Assembly (NCBI GenBank): GCA_913049755.1
Contig: CAJWXO010000006.1
Span: 1 to 25,848 of the forward strand
Source: an uncultured Cryomorphaceae bacterium
GTDB lineage: Bacteria; Bacteroidota; Bacteroidia; Flavobacteriales; Schleiferiaceae
Direction: 5' to 3'
DNA: 25,848 bases
The notes under the pieces were generated by a model. That model saw nothing but the letters and a program-made list of their open reading frames with translations, had not been told where the DNA came from and ran no database searches. Position numbers and translations under genes: made by a program. This document shows positions 7,382 to 17,209 of this stretch, one piece after another. Numbering within the stretch: the stretch's first letter is position 1; every line of letters starts with the position of its first letter.

Positions 7382-8841
7382 AGCTATTAAAAGACATACT
7401 GTACGGTGTTTCCATTATTGATATACTGGGATCAACTTTAGTAGCTATTAATAGTGTCACATGTGATTCTCGTTCCGTAAAAAAAGACAGCTTATTTATA
7501 GCAATCCTAGGAACCAAAAAAGATGGGAATCACTTCATTAAAGAATCTATAACAAATGGATCCATAGCTATTCTATGCGAGAAATTACCAAAAGAAACGA
7601 ATTCAGAAATTACATATATCCAAGTCAAATCAACCTCTGAAGCTTATTCGATAATTGCTGGAAATTGGTTTGGTCGACCTTCAGAAAATTTAAATATTAT
7701 TGGCATAACTGGAACTAATGGAAAAACAACAACAGCAAATTTATTACATCAACTTTTTGAAAATAATCTCGTAAAAAGTGGATTAATATCAACTGTGAAG
7801 ATATCAATTCACAACAAAAATTATCCCGCGACGCATACAACACCTGACGCTTGGGACATTCAAAGACATTTATCGGATATGGTTAATGCAGGTTGCAAGC
7901 TTGTGTTCATGGAAGTAAGCTCACACGGTCTAGTACAAAACCGTGTTGCGGGAATTCGTTTTAGAGGTGGGATTTTCACAAATATCAGCAGAGATCATCT
8001 TGATTATCATAAAACCCTTGATAATTATGTCATTGCAAAAAAATTACTTTTTGACAATCTAAGTTCCTCGGCTTTTGCATTAGTGAATCGGGATGATAAG
8101 TACGGTGAAACAATGATTTTGGATAGCAAAGCAAAAAAAATATCCTATGGAATAGCGAGAGAGTCCGATATCAAAGCAAGGGTTTTAGAGAGTCATATTG
8201 GCGGAACTCTAATTAGCATAAACCAGCGAGAATGTTGGATGAAATTAATTGGAGATTTCAATGTTTATAATGTGTGTGCAGTTTATGGAGCTGCAATCGA
8301 ATTGGGAATGAATGCGGATGAAGCATTAAAGATAATAAGTGCTTTAAATCCCGTAAGTGGTCGTTTCCAAAAAATCGAAGGTCCTAAAGGGATTACTGGA
8401 ATAATAGACTATGCTCATACCCCAGATGCCTTGGAAAAGATTCTTTCCTCTCTACAAAAATTCCGAAAGCCACCCCAAAGAATAATAACTATAGTGGGGT
8501 GCGGTGGTGATCGAGATAAAGGTAAAAGACCACAAATGGCTTCCATTGCATCCAGGTTAAGTGACTATGTCATTTTAACATCTGACAATCCAAGATCAGA
8601 ATCAGCTGAAAAAATTCTAAGAGATATGGAGGATGGCCTAAAGAAGCCAGACAAAAAATATTGCATCTCAATTGTGGATAGAAGTCAAGGAATTAGGCTC
8701 GCCTGCCAAAATGCAAATCCAAATGATATAATACTATTAGCAGGAAAAGGGCATGAAAAATTCCAAGAAATTCAAGGAGAAAAAATACCATTTGATGATT
8801 TAATCATTTTAAAAACCTTACTAACAGAAGTTCAAACTTAA
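7378..8841 (+). CDS. murE: UDP-MurNAc-L-Ala-D-Glu:meso-diaminopimelate ligase
   Basis: MurE is the ATP-dependent ligase that adds the third stem-peptide residue in the cytosol. The ATP loop GTNGKTTT is at 112-119. DNPR at 403-406 is the signature for meso-diaminopimelate; lysine-adding MurE enzymes differ there, so the peptidoglycan should be of the DAP type usual in Gram-negative bacteria. Other family blocks are [13 protein letters not shown] and [12 protein letters not shown]. At 487 aa it is full length. It overlaps ftsI by ATGA and is followed by mraY after four bases. murF, which normally acts next, does not follow. Confidence 0.98.
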   Translation: MKLLKDILYGVSIIDILGSTLVAINSVTCDSRSVKKDSLFIAILGTKKDGNHFIKESITNGSIAILCEKLPKETNSEITYIQVKSTSEAYSIIAGNWFGRPSENLNIIGITGTNGKTTTANLLHQLFENNLVKSGLISTVKISIHNKNYPATHTTPDAWDIQRHLSDMVNAGCKLVFMEVSSHGLVQNRVAGIRFRGGIFTNISRDHLDYHKTLDNYVIAKKLLFDNLSSSAFALVNRDDKYGETMILDSKAKKISYGIARESDIKARVLESHIGGTLISINQRECWMKLIGDFNVYNVCAVYGAAIELGMNADEALKIISALNPVSGRFQKIEGPKGITGIIDYAHTPDALEKILSSLQKFRKPPQRIITIVGCGGDRDKGKRPQMASIASRLSDYVILTSDNPRSESAEKILRDMEDGLKKPDKKYCISIVDRSQGIRLACQNANPNDIILLAGKGHEKFQEIQGEKIPFDDLIILKTLLTEVQT

Positions 8842-8845
8842 AATT

Positions 8846-10072
8846 ATGCTTTACGATATATTCATATTTCTTGACAAGCTTAATTTTCCCGGAGCTGGAC
8901 TATTCCAATTTCTCACTTTTAGGGCAGCATTAGCAATTCTTGGAGCCTTAACAATAAGTTTAATTCTCGGAAAAAGACTTATCGATGTTTTAAAGCGAAA
9001 ACAAATAGGTGAAAGTGTTAGAGATCTTGGATTAGATGGTCAATTAGAGAAAGCAGGAACTCCAACAATGGGGGGATTAATAATTCTATCAGCAATAGTA
9101 ATACCGGTACTATTATTTGCGGATCTCAGTAACATTTATATTAAACTACTTCTACTAACAACCGTTTGGATGGGAGCAATAGGATTTGCCGATGATTATA
9201 TAAAGGTTTTTAAAAAGAACAAAGAGGGCTTAAGAGGCTATTTTAAAATAATAGGTCAAATAACACTTGGAATTATAGTTGGGTGTGTTCTGGTATTCCA
9301 CCCCGATGTCAAAATGAAAGAAGAAGTACCAATTGATTCACAGATACAACTATACGGGGAAAGTGCTAAAAGCGCACCAGTTTTTGGCCATGCTGAACAG
9401 TCATTGAAAACCACAATACCATTTTTAAAAGACGCAACATTTGATTACGTGAAACTTCTTGATTGGCTGGGTCTGCATCAATATAGTTGGCTAATTTTTA
9501 TTGTTGTAGTGATCTTTATAATTGCCGCAGTTAGCAATGGAGCGAATTTAACAGACGGACTCGACGGGTTAGCAGGTGGCACATCAGCTATAATAGCATT
9601 TACACTTGCAATTCTGGCCTATGTAAGTGGTTCTGTTGTTTTTGCGAGCTACTTAGATATAATGTACATCCCAAATTCTGGAGAATTAGTAGTTTTTGCT
9701 GCTGCCTTCATTGGTGCATGCATAGGCTTTCTATGGTATAACACCTACCCGGCACAAGTATTTATGGGAGACACAGGGAGCCTTTCCATAGGTGCGATAA
9801 TCGCAGTATTTGCAATTGCGATAAGAAAAGAACTTTTAATACCAATACTAGCCGGAGTATTTCTTATCGAAAATTTAAGTGTTATTATTCAAGTCAGCTA
9901 TTTTAAGTATACTAAAAAACAATCAGGAATTGGCAAACGAGTATTCCTCATGTCACCTCTCCATCATCATTTTCAGAAAAAAGGTATTCATGAATCTAAA
10001 ATTGCTACTAGATTTTGGATTCTAGGTATTTTTCTAGCCATTTTCACATTAATAACATTGAAGCTTCGCTAA
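8846..10072 (+). CDS. mraY: Phospho-N-acetylmuramoyl-pentapeptide transferase
   Basis: MraY transfers phospho-MurNAc-pentapeptide to undecaprenyl phosphate, making lipid I at the inner face of the membrane. It is a polytopic protein of 408 aa. The conserved blocks are GTPTMGG (71-77), the Mg-binding Asp pair in FADDY (116-117), NLTDGLDGL (234-242), GDTGSLSIG (308-316) and the HHH motif (373-375). It is about 50 residues longer than the E. coli protein; the extra length is mostly a hydrophilic insert at about 155-210, which I recall as usual in Bacteroidota. Two bases separate its stop from the murD start. Confidence 0.98.
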   Translation: MLYDIFIFLDKLNFPGAGLFQFLTFRAALAILGALTISLILGKRLIDVLKRKQIGESVRDLGLDGQLEKAGTPTMGGLIILSAIVIPVLLFADLSNIYIKLLLLTTVWMGAIGFADDYIKVFKKNKEGLRGYFKIIGQITLGIIVGCVLVFHPDVKMKEEVPIDSQIQLYGESAKSAPVFGHAEQSLKTTIPFLKDATFDYVKLLDWLGLHQYSWLIFIVVVIFIIAAVSNGANLTDGLDGLAGGTSAIIAFTLAILAYVSGSVVFASYLDIMYIPNSGELVVFAAAFIGACIGFLWYNTYPAQVFMGDTGSLSIGAIIAVFAIAIRKELLIPILAGVFLIENLSVIIQVSYFKYTKKQSGIGKRVFLMSPLHHHFQKKGIHESKIATRFWILGIFLAIFTLITLKLR

Positions 10073-10074
10073 TT

Positions 10075-11421
10075 ATGAATGAGGTGTTTCAGCTAGGCAT
10101 TCTTGGGGGGGGCGAAAGCGGCGTAGCGTCAGCTCTGCTTGGCAAAGAGAAAAATATCAATGTTTTTCTATCCGAAAAGGGGAAACTTGCACTCTCAAAT
10201 CGAATCGAATTAATAGAGGCTGGAATTTCTTTTGAAGAAGGCCAGCACAGCCTAGACAAATTGCTTAATTCTGATGCGATAATTAAAAGTCCCGGTATTA
10301 GATCAAATATTTCGATAATCCAAAATATTAGAAAAGCCGGAATCCCTATCTGGTCGGACATCGAATGGTTTTTTAGAAATAAACCTGAAAAATCGAAAGT
10401 TATTGCCATCACAGGGACAAATGGAAAAACCTCAATAGCAACTTTGATTGGTGAAATTCTATCAAAAAATAAAACAAATTTTTATTTAGGTGGAAATATT
10501 GGAGTAGGCGCTGGAAGACTACTCCTTGGAAATCCAGTAGATGTTTATGTTTTAGAAGTATCTAGTTTCCAGTTAGAGGATTGCCCAACTTTCAGACCAA
10601 ATATTGCAGTAATAAGCAACATTACCAATGACCATCTCGATCGCTACAAATCAATTGAAGATTATGCAGAAGCAAAATTTAAAATTACCACAAACCAAAA
10701 TGAAGATGATAGTTTCCTTTTCTATGCTGAAGATGAAATTATAAAATCAAGATTAAACTCAGTAAACGCAACCCTTTATCCTATTTATACATCTACACCT
10801 ATTGATGCTCCAAGTCAAGGAGCATTTGTTGAAAGCTCACATTTAATAATGATCACAAAAAATAATGATATCATGAAAATTGAAGATCTTGCTTTACAAG
10901 GCAAACACAATACATATAATGCACTTGCCGCAGGCCTATCCGCCAGACTCCTTAATGTCAGAAGTGAAATGGTTCGAGAATCATTAGCAGATTTCGAAGG
11001 GCTAGAGCATAGAATGGAAAATATTGGCACTATACATGGAATCCAATTTATAAATGATAGCAAAGCCACAAATGTCAACTCTACTTACTATGCCCTTGAA
11101 AGCATTAGTGGGAAATCAATTTGGATTGTAGGAGGGGTTGATAAAGGAAATGACTATTCTGAACTATTTGGATTGGTAGAAAAAAAAGTAAAAGCCATTG
11201 TTGTAATTGGAACTGATGTTTCAAAAATTCGAAATGCCTTCGCGGAAAGTGTTGAACATTTTGCCGAAGTAGAAAACATGGATGACGCTGTCAAAACCAG
11301 CTATCAGATTGCATCAAAGGGAGAAACCGTTATTCTATCTCCATGCTGCGCAAGCTTTGACCTATTTAAAAACTATCAAGACCGGGGAAATCAATTTAAA
11401 TCTGCGGTTCGCAAATTATAA
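10075..11421 (+). CDS. murD: UDP-MurNAc-L-alanine:D-glutamate ligase
   Basis: MurD adds D-glutamate to UDP-MurNAc-L-Ala. The ATG at 10075 is chosen because the longer frame from 10015 lies inside mraY and places 20 unlikely residues before the N-terminal Rossmann motif GILGGGESG (8-16). The product is 448 aa, the normal length. The ATP loop GTNGKTS is at 114-120, then EVSSFQLED, NITNDHLDRY and the C-terminal block with NDSKATN and LSPCCASFDLFKNYQDRG. It begins two bases after mraY and ends 14 bases before ftsW. That is among the largest gaps in the operon, and I see no promoter in it. Confidence 0.97.
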   Translation: MNEVFQLGILGGGESGVASALLGKEKNINVFLSEKGKLALSNRIELIEAGISFEEGQHSLDKLLNSDAIIKSPGIRSNISIIQNIRKAGIPIWSDIEWFFRNKPEKSKVIAITGTNGKTSIATLIGEILSKNKTNFYLGGNIGVGAGRLLLGNPVDVYVLEVSSFQLEDCPTFRPNIAVISNITNDHLDRYKSIEDYAEAKFKITTNQNEDDSFLFYAEDEIIKSRLNSVNATLYPIYTSTPIDAPSQGAFVESSHLIMITKNNDIMKIEDLALQGKHNTYNALAAGLSARLLNVRSEMVRESLADFEGLEHRMENIGTIHGIQFINDSKATNVNSTYYALESISGKSIWIVGGVDKGNDYSELFGLVEKKVKAIVVIGTDVSKIRNAFAESVEHFAEVENMDDAVKTSYQIASKGETVILSPCCASFDLFKNYQDRGNQFKSAVRKL

Positions 11422-11435
11422 TACTTTCTAATTGA

Positions 11436-12602
11436 ATGGAAATCTTTAATCGTCTTTTTCAAGGTAGCACTCAAATATGGGTCATAACTATGCTTTTGGC
11501 GGTTTTCTCTTTTTTACCAGTCTTCAGCGCCAGCACCAGTCTAGGAATGCATATGATTCATGTCGGCTTCGGTCTTTTGCTGGCTATCCTAACTCATAGA
11601 ATCCCTTACCGATTTTGGAGAGGACCACTTTCACCTTTAATTCTCTGGACAAGTATTGTATTACTTGTTTTTACAATCGCGCAAGGATCTACTCTGGGTG
11701 GAGCGAATTCAAGCCGATGGATATATGTATTTGGAATGAGCTTTCAAACTAGCGCATTAGCGAATGTTGCACTACTAATCTTTCTTTCTAGAACATTATC
11801 CAAAAAAGAAGGAGATTGGAAATTTAAAGATTCATTTAAAACTTTGTTATGGCCAATTTTTATAATATCTGGCCTTGTTCTCCCCGCTAATCTTTCAACT
11901 GCAATCCTAATATTCGCAAATGCCATGATTCTATTATTCATAGGTGGATATCATTATAAACATTTAGCCAAAATACTTGGATTAGGAGTAATACTACTCT
12001 CGGCTTTCGTGATTACCGCCAAGGCATTTCCAGATATAATGCCTAACAGAGTAGACACTTGGATAAGCCGAATAGAGACATTCGCGTCACCCATTCAGGA
12101 CAATGAAAACTATCAAATGAATATAGCAATGACGGCCATTGCAGAGGGAAAAATTACTGGAATGGGCCCAGGAAGGGGGCTTCATAAGCATTTTCTACCC
12201 CAAAACAATTCCGATTTTATTTATGCGACAATTGTTGAAGAATATGGTTTAATAGGTGGCTCTACTATCTTGTTGATGTATTTGTGGTTTATGCTAGCAT
12301 GCGTTAGAGTCACAAGACGAGCAAAAGATTTATTTGGACGACTAATCGTTATTAGTCTCAGTTTCTCCATTTGTCTCCAAGCGATGATAAATATGGCTGT
12401 AGCAACAAGCTTATTGCCTGTTACCGGCCAAACCCTTCCATTGATAAGTGCAGGAGGATCATCTATTTGGATGACTTGCATTGCTATTGGCATAATACTC
12501 TCGGTAAGCAGAGGCAGAGGTGATGGGGATAATGTAGATCCAGATGTTCGAATATTTCAAGATATGGAAATAGAATCTTTAAATATTCAAAGGAATGCCT
12601 AG
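11436..12602 (+). CDS. ftsW: SEDS-family septal glycosyltransferase FtsW
   Basis: FtsW polymerises lipid II into glycan strands at the septum, together with its class B PBP. The 388-aa protein shows many hydrophobic segments, in keeping with about ten membrane spans. The catalytic-loop motif QNNSDFIYATIVEEYG has Asp260, which lines up with the essential Asp297 of E. coli FtsW. GPGRGLHKHFLPQ precedes it, and GQTLPLISAGGSS (331-343) is the C-terminal SEDS signature. The last 30 residues form a charged cytoplasmic tail. RodA would look similar, but the place between murD and murG favours FtsW. It overlaps murG by eight bases. Confidence 0.95.
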   Translation: MEIFNRLFQGSTQIWVITMLLAVFSFLPVFSASTSLGMHMIHVGFGLLLAILTHRIPYRFWRGPLSPLILWTSIVLLVFTIAQGSTLGGANSSRWIYVFGMSFQTSALANVALLIFLSRTLSKKEGDWKFKDSFKTLLWPIFIISGLVLPANLSTAILIFANAMILLFIGGYHYKHLAKILGLGVILLSAFVITAKAFPDIMPNRVDTWISRIETFASPIQDNENYQMNIAMTAIAEGKITGMGPGRGLHKHFLPQNNSDFIYATIVEEYGLIGGSTILLMYLWFMLACVRVTRRAKDLFGRLIVISLSFSICLQAMINMAVATSLLPVTGQTLPLISAGGSSIWMTCIAIGIILSVSRGRGDGDNVDPDVRIFQDMEIESLNIQRNA

Positions 12603-13719
12603 AGGTCCAAAAATAGTAATTTCTGGAGGTGGAACAGGAGGCCATATTTTCCCTGCTGTAAGTATTGCAAAAGAAATTATTAAAAAATATCCCAACGCTT
12701 TGATTCAATTCATTGGAGCTAATGGCAGAATGGAGATGGAACGAATTCCAGAAGCTGGATTCCCAATATTTGGAATAAATATTGCCGGTTTTCAACGCAA
12801 ATCTCTACTGAAAAATATTGGTCTTCCAGCAAAATTAATTTCCAGCATTTTCGCCGTTTTTAAATTTTTAAAAAAAATAAGACCAGATGCCGTTGTCGGA
12901 ACAGGAGGCTATGTAAGTGGGCCAAGTTTATTTGTTGCTCAATTATTAGGGATTCCTACAATGATACAAGAGCAAAACAGTCTTGCCGGCTGGACAAATA
13001 GAATTTTAAGTCGAAAAGCTCATATAATATGTGTTGCATATCCTAAAATGGAAAAGTTTTTTTCAGAAAAAAAAATATACTTAACTGGAAATCCTGTTAG
13101 AGAAAATATTGCTAAGATTAAATCAAAGGGTTTGGATAAGCAAAATTCTGCCAATGCAAAAATTCTTTTGGGATTTAATCCTGAGTTACCTTTAATATTA
13201 ATACTTGGAGGTAGCCAAGGCGCAAAAGCAATAAATACCAGTGTTCAGAATAATTTAAACCTTTGGGAAAATAAAAAAATTCAAATTCTATGGCAATGTG
13301 GTGCCTATTATATCGATGAATTAAGTGGGGAAATATCCAACTCCAAATACTTAAAGATTGAGCCATTTATTAAAAACATGGATCAAGCATATACTGCTTC
13401 AGATATAGTAGTTTCTCGAGCTGGAGCTGGAACAATTAGTGAAATCTGTTGCGCGGGATGCGCTGCTATTCTTATACCGTCTCCTAATGTCGCAGAAGAT
13501 CACCAGACCCAGAATGCTCAAAGTTTAGTTGACCAGAAGGCAGCTATTTTTGTTGATGAAAAAAAATCAGAAACTGACTTAGGGCTAATAGTGAGCAAGC
13601 TCATGAATAATCCTGAGAAACTTATATCACTAAGATCTAATGCTTTAAATATATCAAAGCCAAATGCCGCGGCGGAAATCCTCAATCAACTTGAAAATCA
13701 TTGGTTATGGAAAAATTAA
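12595..13719 (+). CDS. murG: UDP-GlcNAc:lipid I N-acetylglucosaminyltransferase
   Basis: MurG adds GlcNAc to lipid I to give lipid II on the cytoplasmic face of the membrane. It is a GT-B glycosyltransferase. The N-terminal glycine loop is GGGTGGHIFPA (11-21, His17 conserved), then VVGTGGYVSGP and QEQNSLAGWTN. In the C-terminal UDP-GlcNAc domain come ILGGSQGAKAIN, SRAGAGTISE and EDHQTQNAQ. The length of 374 aa is normal. It begins inside the end of ftsW (8-base overlap) and its last 13 bases overlap murC. Confidence 0.98.
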   Translation: MPRGPKIVISGGGTGGHIFPAVSIAKEIIKKYPNALIQFIGANGRMEMERIPEAGFPIFGINIAGFQRKSLLKNIGLPAKLISSIFAVFKFLKKIRPDAVVGTGGYVSGPSLFVAQLLGIPTMIQEQNSLAGWTNRILSRKAHIICVAYPKMEKFFSEKKIYLTGNPVRENIAKIKSKGLDKQNSANAKILLGFNPELPLILILGGSQGAKAINTSVQNNLNLWENKKIQILWQCGAYYIDELSGEISNSKYLKIEPFIKNMDQAYTASDIVVSRAGAGTISEICCAGCAAILIPSPNVAEDHQTQNAQSLVDQKAAIFVDEKKSETDLGLIVSKLMNNPEKLISLRSNALNISKPNAAAEILNQLENHWLWKN

Positions 13720-15035
13720 AAATTTCATCCATTGATTTTATTGGTATCGGAGGAATCGGGATGTCTGCATTAGCTCGTTGGGCTCTTAGTAAGAAAATTG
13801 ATGTCAGCGGATATGATGCAATCGAAAGTGATATCACAAAATCTTTAGAAGCAGAAGGTGCAGATATTCGTTATCAAAAAGATCTAACAAATTTTATAAA
13901 TGATTCAGAAAAGCTAGTTGTTTATACACCTGCAATTTCAAAAAACCATCCTCAGATTGTTGATGCTTTAGATAAAAAGATGAAAATCATCAAAAGAGCG
14001 GAGCTTTTAGGATACATATCTAAACAAGGAGTTTGTCTTGCAGTTGCAGGAACTCATGGAAAAACGACAACATCCTGCTTATTAGCATGGATAATAAGTA
14101 ATTCTGGGATACCCGTTCAAGGGTTTTTTGGAGGAATAAGTAAAAACTTTGAGAGCAATTACCTTGAAGGAGAAGCTGGCATCACGATAGTAGAAGCTGA
14201 TGAATTTGACAGATCTTTTTTACATCTAGAACCGAGTGTATCAGTAATAACCTCAACGGACCCTGATCATTTAGATTATTATAAAACTCAAACTCAATTA
14301 GAAAAAGCATTTGAAGATTTTGCGAAAAAATCTAAGAAGTGTTTTATCCATAAAGAGGTCAAAACTATATCAGGTGAGTCATACGGATTAGGCGATCACA
14401 AATTTGGAGCAGATAATATTTTATCTCATAAAGGGTCTCAGTTTTTTGATCTGATTCTAGATGGGAGCAGATACAAAAATGTTCATGCCGGAATGGCTGG
14501 GGAGCATAATATTGAGAATGCCATCGCTGCTGGGGCTCTAGCTTACCAAGTAGGAGTGTCTGCTGAGAATATAATAAAAGGAATAGAAACCTTTAAAGGA
14601 GTCAAGCGTCGATTTGAAATATTAGTAAATAATAGAGATAACATATACATTGATGATTACGCGCATCACCCGACAGAAATAAAAAAGTTAATTAATTCTG
14701 TTAAAAAAATATTTCCGGGTAAACCAATAGCTATGTTATTTCAACCTCATTTATTCTCCCGAACTCAAGATTTTATCGAAAACTTTAAAGAAGTACTTTC
14801 TGAGATAGATATGCTAGGAATTCTACCAATATATGGTGCTAGAGAAAATCCGATTCCTGGAGTAAGTTCTGAAAAATTAGTGCATCTCATTCCTAAATCA
14901 AATATAATATCATTTAAAAATGGTACTAAATGGTTGTGTGATCAAAAAGAATATATTCACATAACTGCCGGTGCTGGTGATATCCATCGTCTTGTTCCCA
15001 GCATAATTGATTGTTTAAAACAAAACAAAAAATGA
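13707..15035 (+). CDS. murC: UDP-MurNAc:L-alanine ligase
   Basis: MurC adds L-alanine to UDP-MurNAc, the first of the four amino-acid ligations. The ATG at 13707 is preferred to an in-frame TTG six bases upstream. The product is 442 aa. FIGIGGIGMSALA (11-23) forms the UDP-binding Rossmann loop and GTHGKTTT (115-122) the ATP loop; EADEFDRSFL, DDYAHHPTEI and LFQPHLFSRT follow in the family order. It overlaps murG by 13 bases, and its TGA stop shares ATGA with ftsQ. Spectinomycete-style fusion to Ddl, seen in some phyla, is absent here. Confidence 0.98.
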   Translation: MEKLKISSIDFIGIGGIGMSALARWALSKKIDVSGYDAIESDITKSLEAEGADIRYQKDLTNFINDSEKLVVYTPAISKNHPQIVDALDKKMKIIKRAELLGYISKQGVCLAVAGTHGKTTTSCLLAWIISNSGIPVQGFFGGISKNFESNYLEGEAGITIVEADEFDRSFLHLEPSVSVITSTDPDHLDYYKTQTQLEKAFEDFAKKSKKCFIHKEVKTISGESYGLGDHKFGADNILSHKGSQFFDLILDGSRYKNVHAGMAGEHNIENAIAAGALAYQVGVSAENIIKGIETFKGVKRRFEILVNNRDNIYIDDYAHHPTEIKKLINSVKKIFPGKPIAMLFQPHLFSRTQDFIENFKEVLSEIDMLGILPIYGARENPIPGVSSEKLVHLIPKSNIISFKNGTKWLCDQKEYIHITAGAGDIHRLVPSIIDCLKQNKK

Positions 15036-15769
15036 GAGTTAGTAAACTAATTATAACATTACTGACCTGGGTAATAGTTTCATTAGGAATGATATGGGCC
15101 TTTGGGGAAGGTACTCTCATGAGGGAGAATCGATTATTTACTGGGTATCAAATATCCATTCAGCAACCTGATAATCAAATTTTTATAATTCCTTTTGACC
15201 TATATAACACTCTGGATTCATTTAACCTTTTTGGCGATAGTGTATTAGTAGAAGAAATCAACATTGGATTGTTGGAAGAAATATTGCGTGAACACCCTCA
15301 CATACTGGATGCAGAAGTATTTTCAACATGGGAAGGATTGCTTAAAATAAATCTTATTCAAAAGTCAGCAATAGCAAGAATGATCAACGAAAAAAAAATG
15401 AACTATCTCGATAAGAATGGTAATTTGTTTCCACTATCTGATCATGCATCAGATAAGCTACCCGTTTTAACAGGATTTGAAGACTCAACTTCAAGACTAG
15501 AAGCACTCAAGTTTTTAGAAAACTTTTTTAAACATGAAGCATTTCCAAATGGCGTCAGCTCCATTCATAGAGATGAAAATGGCAATTACACTTTAAATCC
15601 TGAATGGCATAGTCATGAAATATTATGGGGGAAACCTGATTTTTTTGACGACAAAGCGCATAAAGCAAATGCTACTTATGCGTATCTACTTCAAAATAAT
15701 GACATCGATAAATTATCAAAATTGGACTTGCGATTCAAAGGGCAAGTTGTTTACAAACTCAAGAATTAA
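15032..15769 (+). CDS. ftsQ: FtsQ/DivIB-like cell division protein
   Basis: The 245-aa protein has a short cytoplasmic N-terminus, one membrane segment (about 5-24) and a periplasmic part that fits the FtsQ/DivIB layout of a POTRA-like domain followed by a beta domain. FtsQ scaffolds FtsL/FtsB and connects the early and late division proteins. Sequence similarity in this family is low, so the place between murC and ftsA is the main support. The ATG at 15032 overlaps the murC stop (ATGA); a frame extension to a TTG at 15011 is less likely. ftsA starts three bases after the stop. Confidence 0.88.
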   Translation: MRVSKLIITLLTWVIVSLGMIWAFGEGTLMRENRLFTGYQISIQQPDNQIFIIPFDLYNTLDSFNLFGDSVLVEEINIGLLEEILREHPHILDAEVFSTWEGLLKINLIQKSAIARMINEKKMNYLDKNGNLFPLSDHASDKLPVLTGFEDSTSRLEALKFLENFFKHEAFPNGVSSIHRDENGNYTLNPEWHSHEILWGKPDFFDDKAHKANATYAYLLQNNDIDKLSKLDLRFKGQVVYKLKN

Positions 15770-15772
15770 GAT

Positions 15773-17200
15773 ATGGAAATGAATAGGATCGCCGTTGGAC
15801 TTGATATTGGAACTACAAAAATAGTAGCGCTAATTGGAAGAAGAAACGATTTAGGAAAAATCGAAGTAATCGGTCATGGCTCAGCACTAAGCCTTGGAGT
15901 ACAGAGAGGAGTAGTTGTTAATATCACTCAAACGATAGACTCGATTCAAAAAGCAATTCAGGCTGCTCAATCGAGCTCAGGGATAAAAATTAATTCTGTT
16001 GCAGTGGGCATAGCAGGACAGCACATAAGGAGCCTGCAGCATAGTGACTATGTTACCCGTGAAGATGCGGAATCAGTCATCAATGATTATGACCTAGATC
16101 GTTTAACCGATAACGTCCACAAATTGGTAATGATGCCAGGTGAAGAAATTATCCATGTCCTACCACAAGAATATAAAGTTGATGGACAAGCAGAAATAAA
16201 AGAACCAAGAGGTATGTTTGGCGGCAGACTTGAAGCAACATTTCATATCGTCGTTGGTCAAATCACAAGTATTAGAAACATAGCCAGATGCGTAAAAAGC
16301 TCTAATCTTGAATTACACACTGTTAATCTCGAACCCTTAGCCAGCGCAGACGCTGTTTTAAGCCAAGAGGAAAAAGAAGCAGGAGTTGTTCTAGTTGATA
16401 TTGGAGGCGGTACAACAGATGTCGCAATTTTCAAAGACGGTATAATTAGACATACAGCTGTTGTGCCTCATGGAGGCAATATCATTACTAATGATATAAA
16501 AGAAGGGTGTAGCATAATTGAAAAACAAGCTGAGCTATTGAAAATTAAATTTGGCTCCGCTTGGCCAGGGGAAAATAAAGAGACTGAGATCGTCTCAATT
16601 CCAGGATTGAGAGGAAGAGATCCAAAAGAAATAAGTCTGAAAAATCTTAGCCGAATTATTCATGCTAGATGCACAGAAATAATAAATGCGGTATTTACTG
16701 AGATTAAAAATTATGGTCATGATCAAACTTCAAAAAAGCTAATCGCAGGTGTTGTTATTACAGGAGGGGGAAGTCAACTTAAACATATAAAACAATTGGT
16801 TGAATACCTAACAGGAATGGATACAAGAATTGGTTATCCAAATGAACATCTTGCCTCAAAAGAAGCCGTAGATAAAGAATTGAATTCACCCATTTACTCA
16901 ACAGCCGTTGGACTGCTAATGCAGGGCTTATCAAGCAGAAAAGAAATCAATTTTGTGGACCCGCTTGAAAAAACAGGAGATGAAGAATTTAGCACTTCAG
17001 AAAATGATGAAAATCCGAAAACAAGTCAAGAAGGAATTTCTGAAATAAAACATTTGGAAACTAAAGACCCCACAGAAGATTCTCTAGAACATATAAAGGT
17101 TGAGCAAAAATCAGAAGTTGATCCAGTTGCAAGAACACCAAAGCAAGCTGACTGGTTTAAACGATGGGTAGACAAATTTATTGAACTAATTGATGATTGA
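15773..17200 (+). CDS. ftsA: Cell division protein FtsA
   Basis: FtsA is an actin-like ATPase that tethers FtsZ filaments to the membrane. Phosphate-1 loop GLDIGTTKIVALIG (9-22), phosphate-2 loop VDIGGGTTDVAIF and the adenosine motif VITGGGSQL are all present. The conserved core ends near residue 390. An acidic, low-complexity stretch of about 60 residues follows, then an amphipathic end with DWFKRWVDKFIELID that should be the membrane-targeting helix. The length of 475 aa exceeds the E. coli protein (420 aa) mostly because of that linker. A second in-frame ATG lies at 15779. ftsZ follows after nine bases. Confidence 0.97.
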   Translation: MEMNRIAVGLDIGTTKIVALIGRRNDLGKIEVIGHGSALSLGVQRGVVVNITQTIDSIQKAIQAAQSSSGIKINSVAVGIAGQHIRSLQHSDYVTREDAESVINDYDLDRLTDNVHKLVMMPGEEIIHVLPQEYKVDGQAEIKEPRGMFGGRLEATFHIVVGQITSIRNIARCVKSSNLELHTVNLEPLASADAVLSQEEKEAGVVLVDIGGGTTDVAIFKDGIIRHTAVVPHGGNIITNDIKEGCSIIEKQAELLKIKFGSAWPGENKETEIVSIPGLRGRDPKEISLKNLSRIIHARCTEIINAVFTEIKNYGHDQTSKKLIAGVVITGGGSQLKHIKQLVEYLTGMDTRIGYPNEHLASKEAVDKELNSPIYSTAVGLLMQGLSSRKEINFVDPLEKTGDEEFSTSENDENPKTSQEGISEIKHLETKDPTEDSLEHIKVEQKSEVDPVARTPKQADWFKRWVDKFIELIDD

Positions 17201-17209
17201 AAAAATACT

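Noticed and set aside
10089..10412. Long minus-strand frame opposite the start of murD
   Set aside because: It is antisense to a strongly conserved coding sequence, has no recognisable motif, and looks like a mirror of murD codon use.
12484..12795. Minus-strand frame opposite the ftsW-murG junction
   Set aside because: It spans two well-supported genes, shows no family features, and its residue composition (many Ser, His, Cys, Tyr) looks non-coding.
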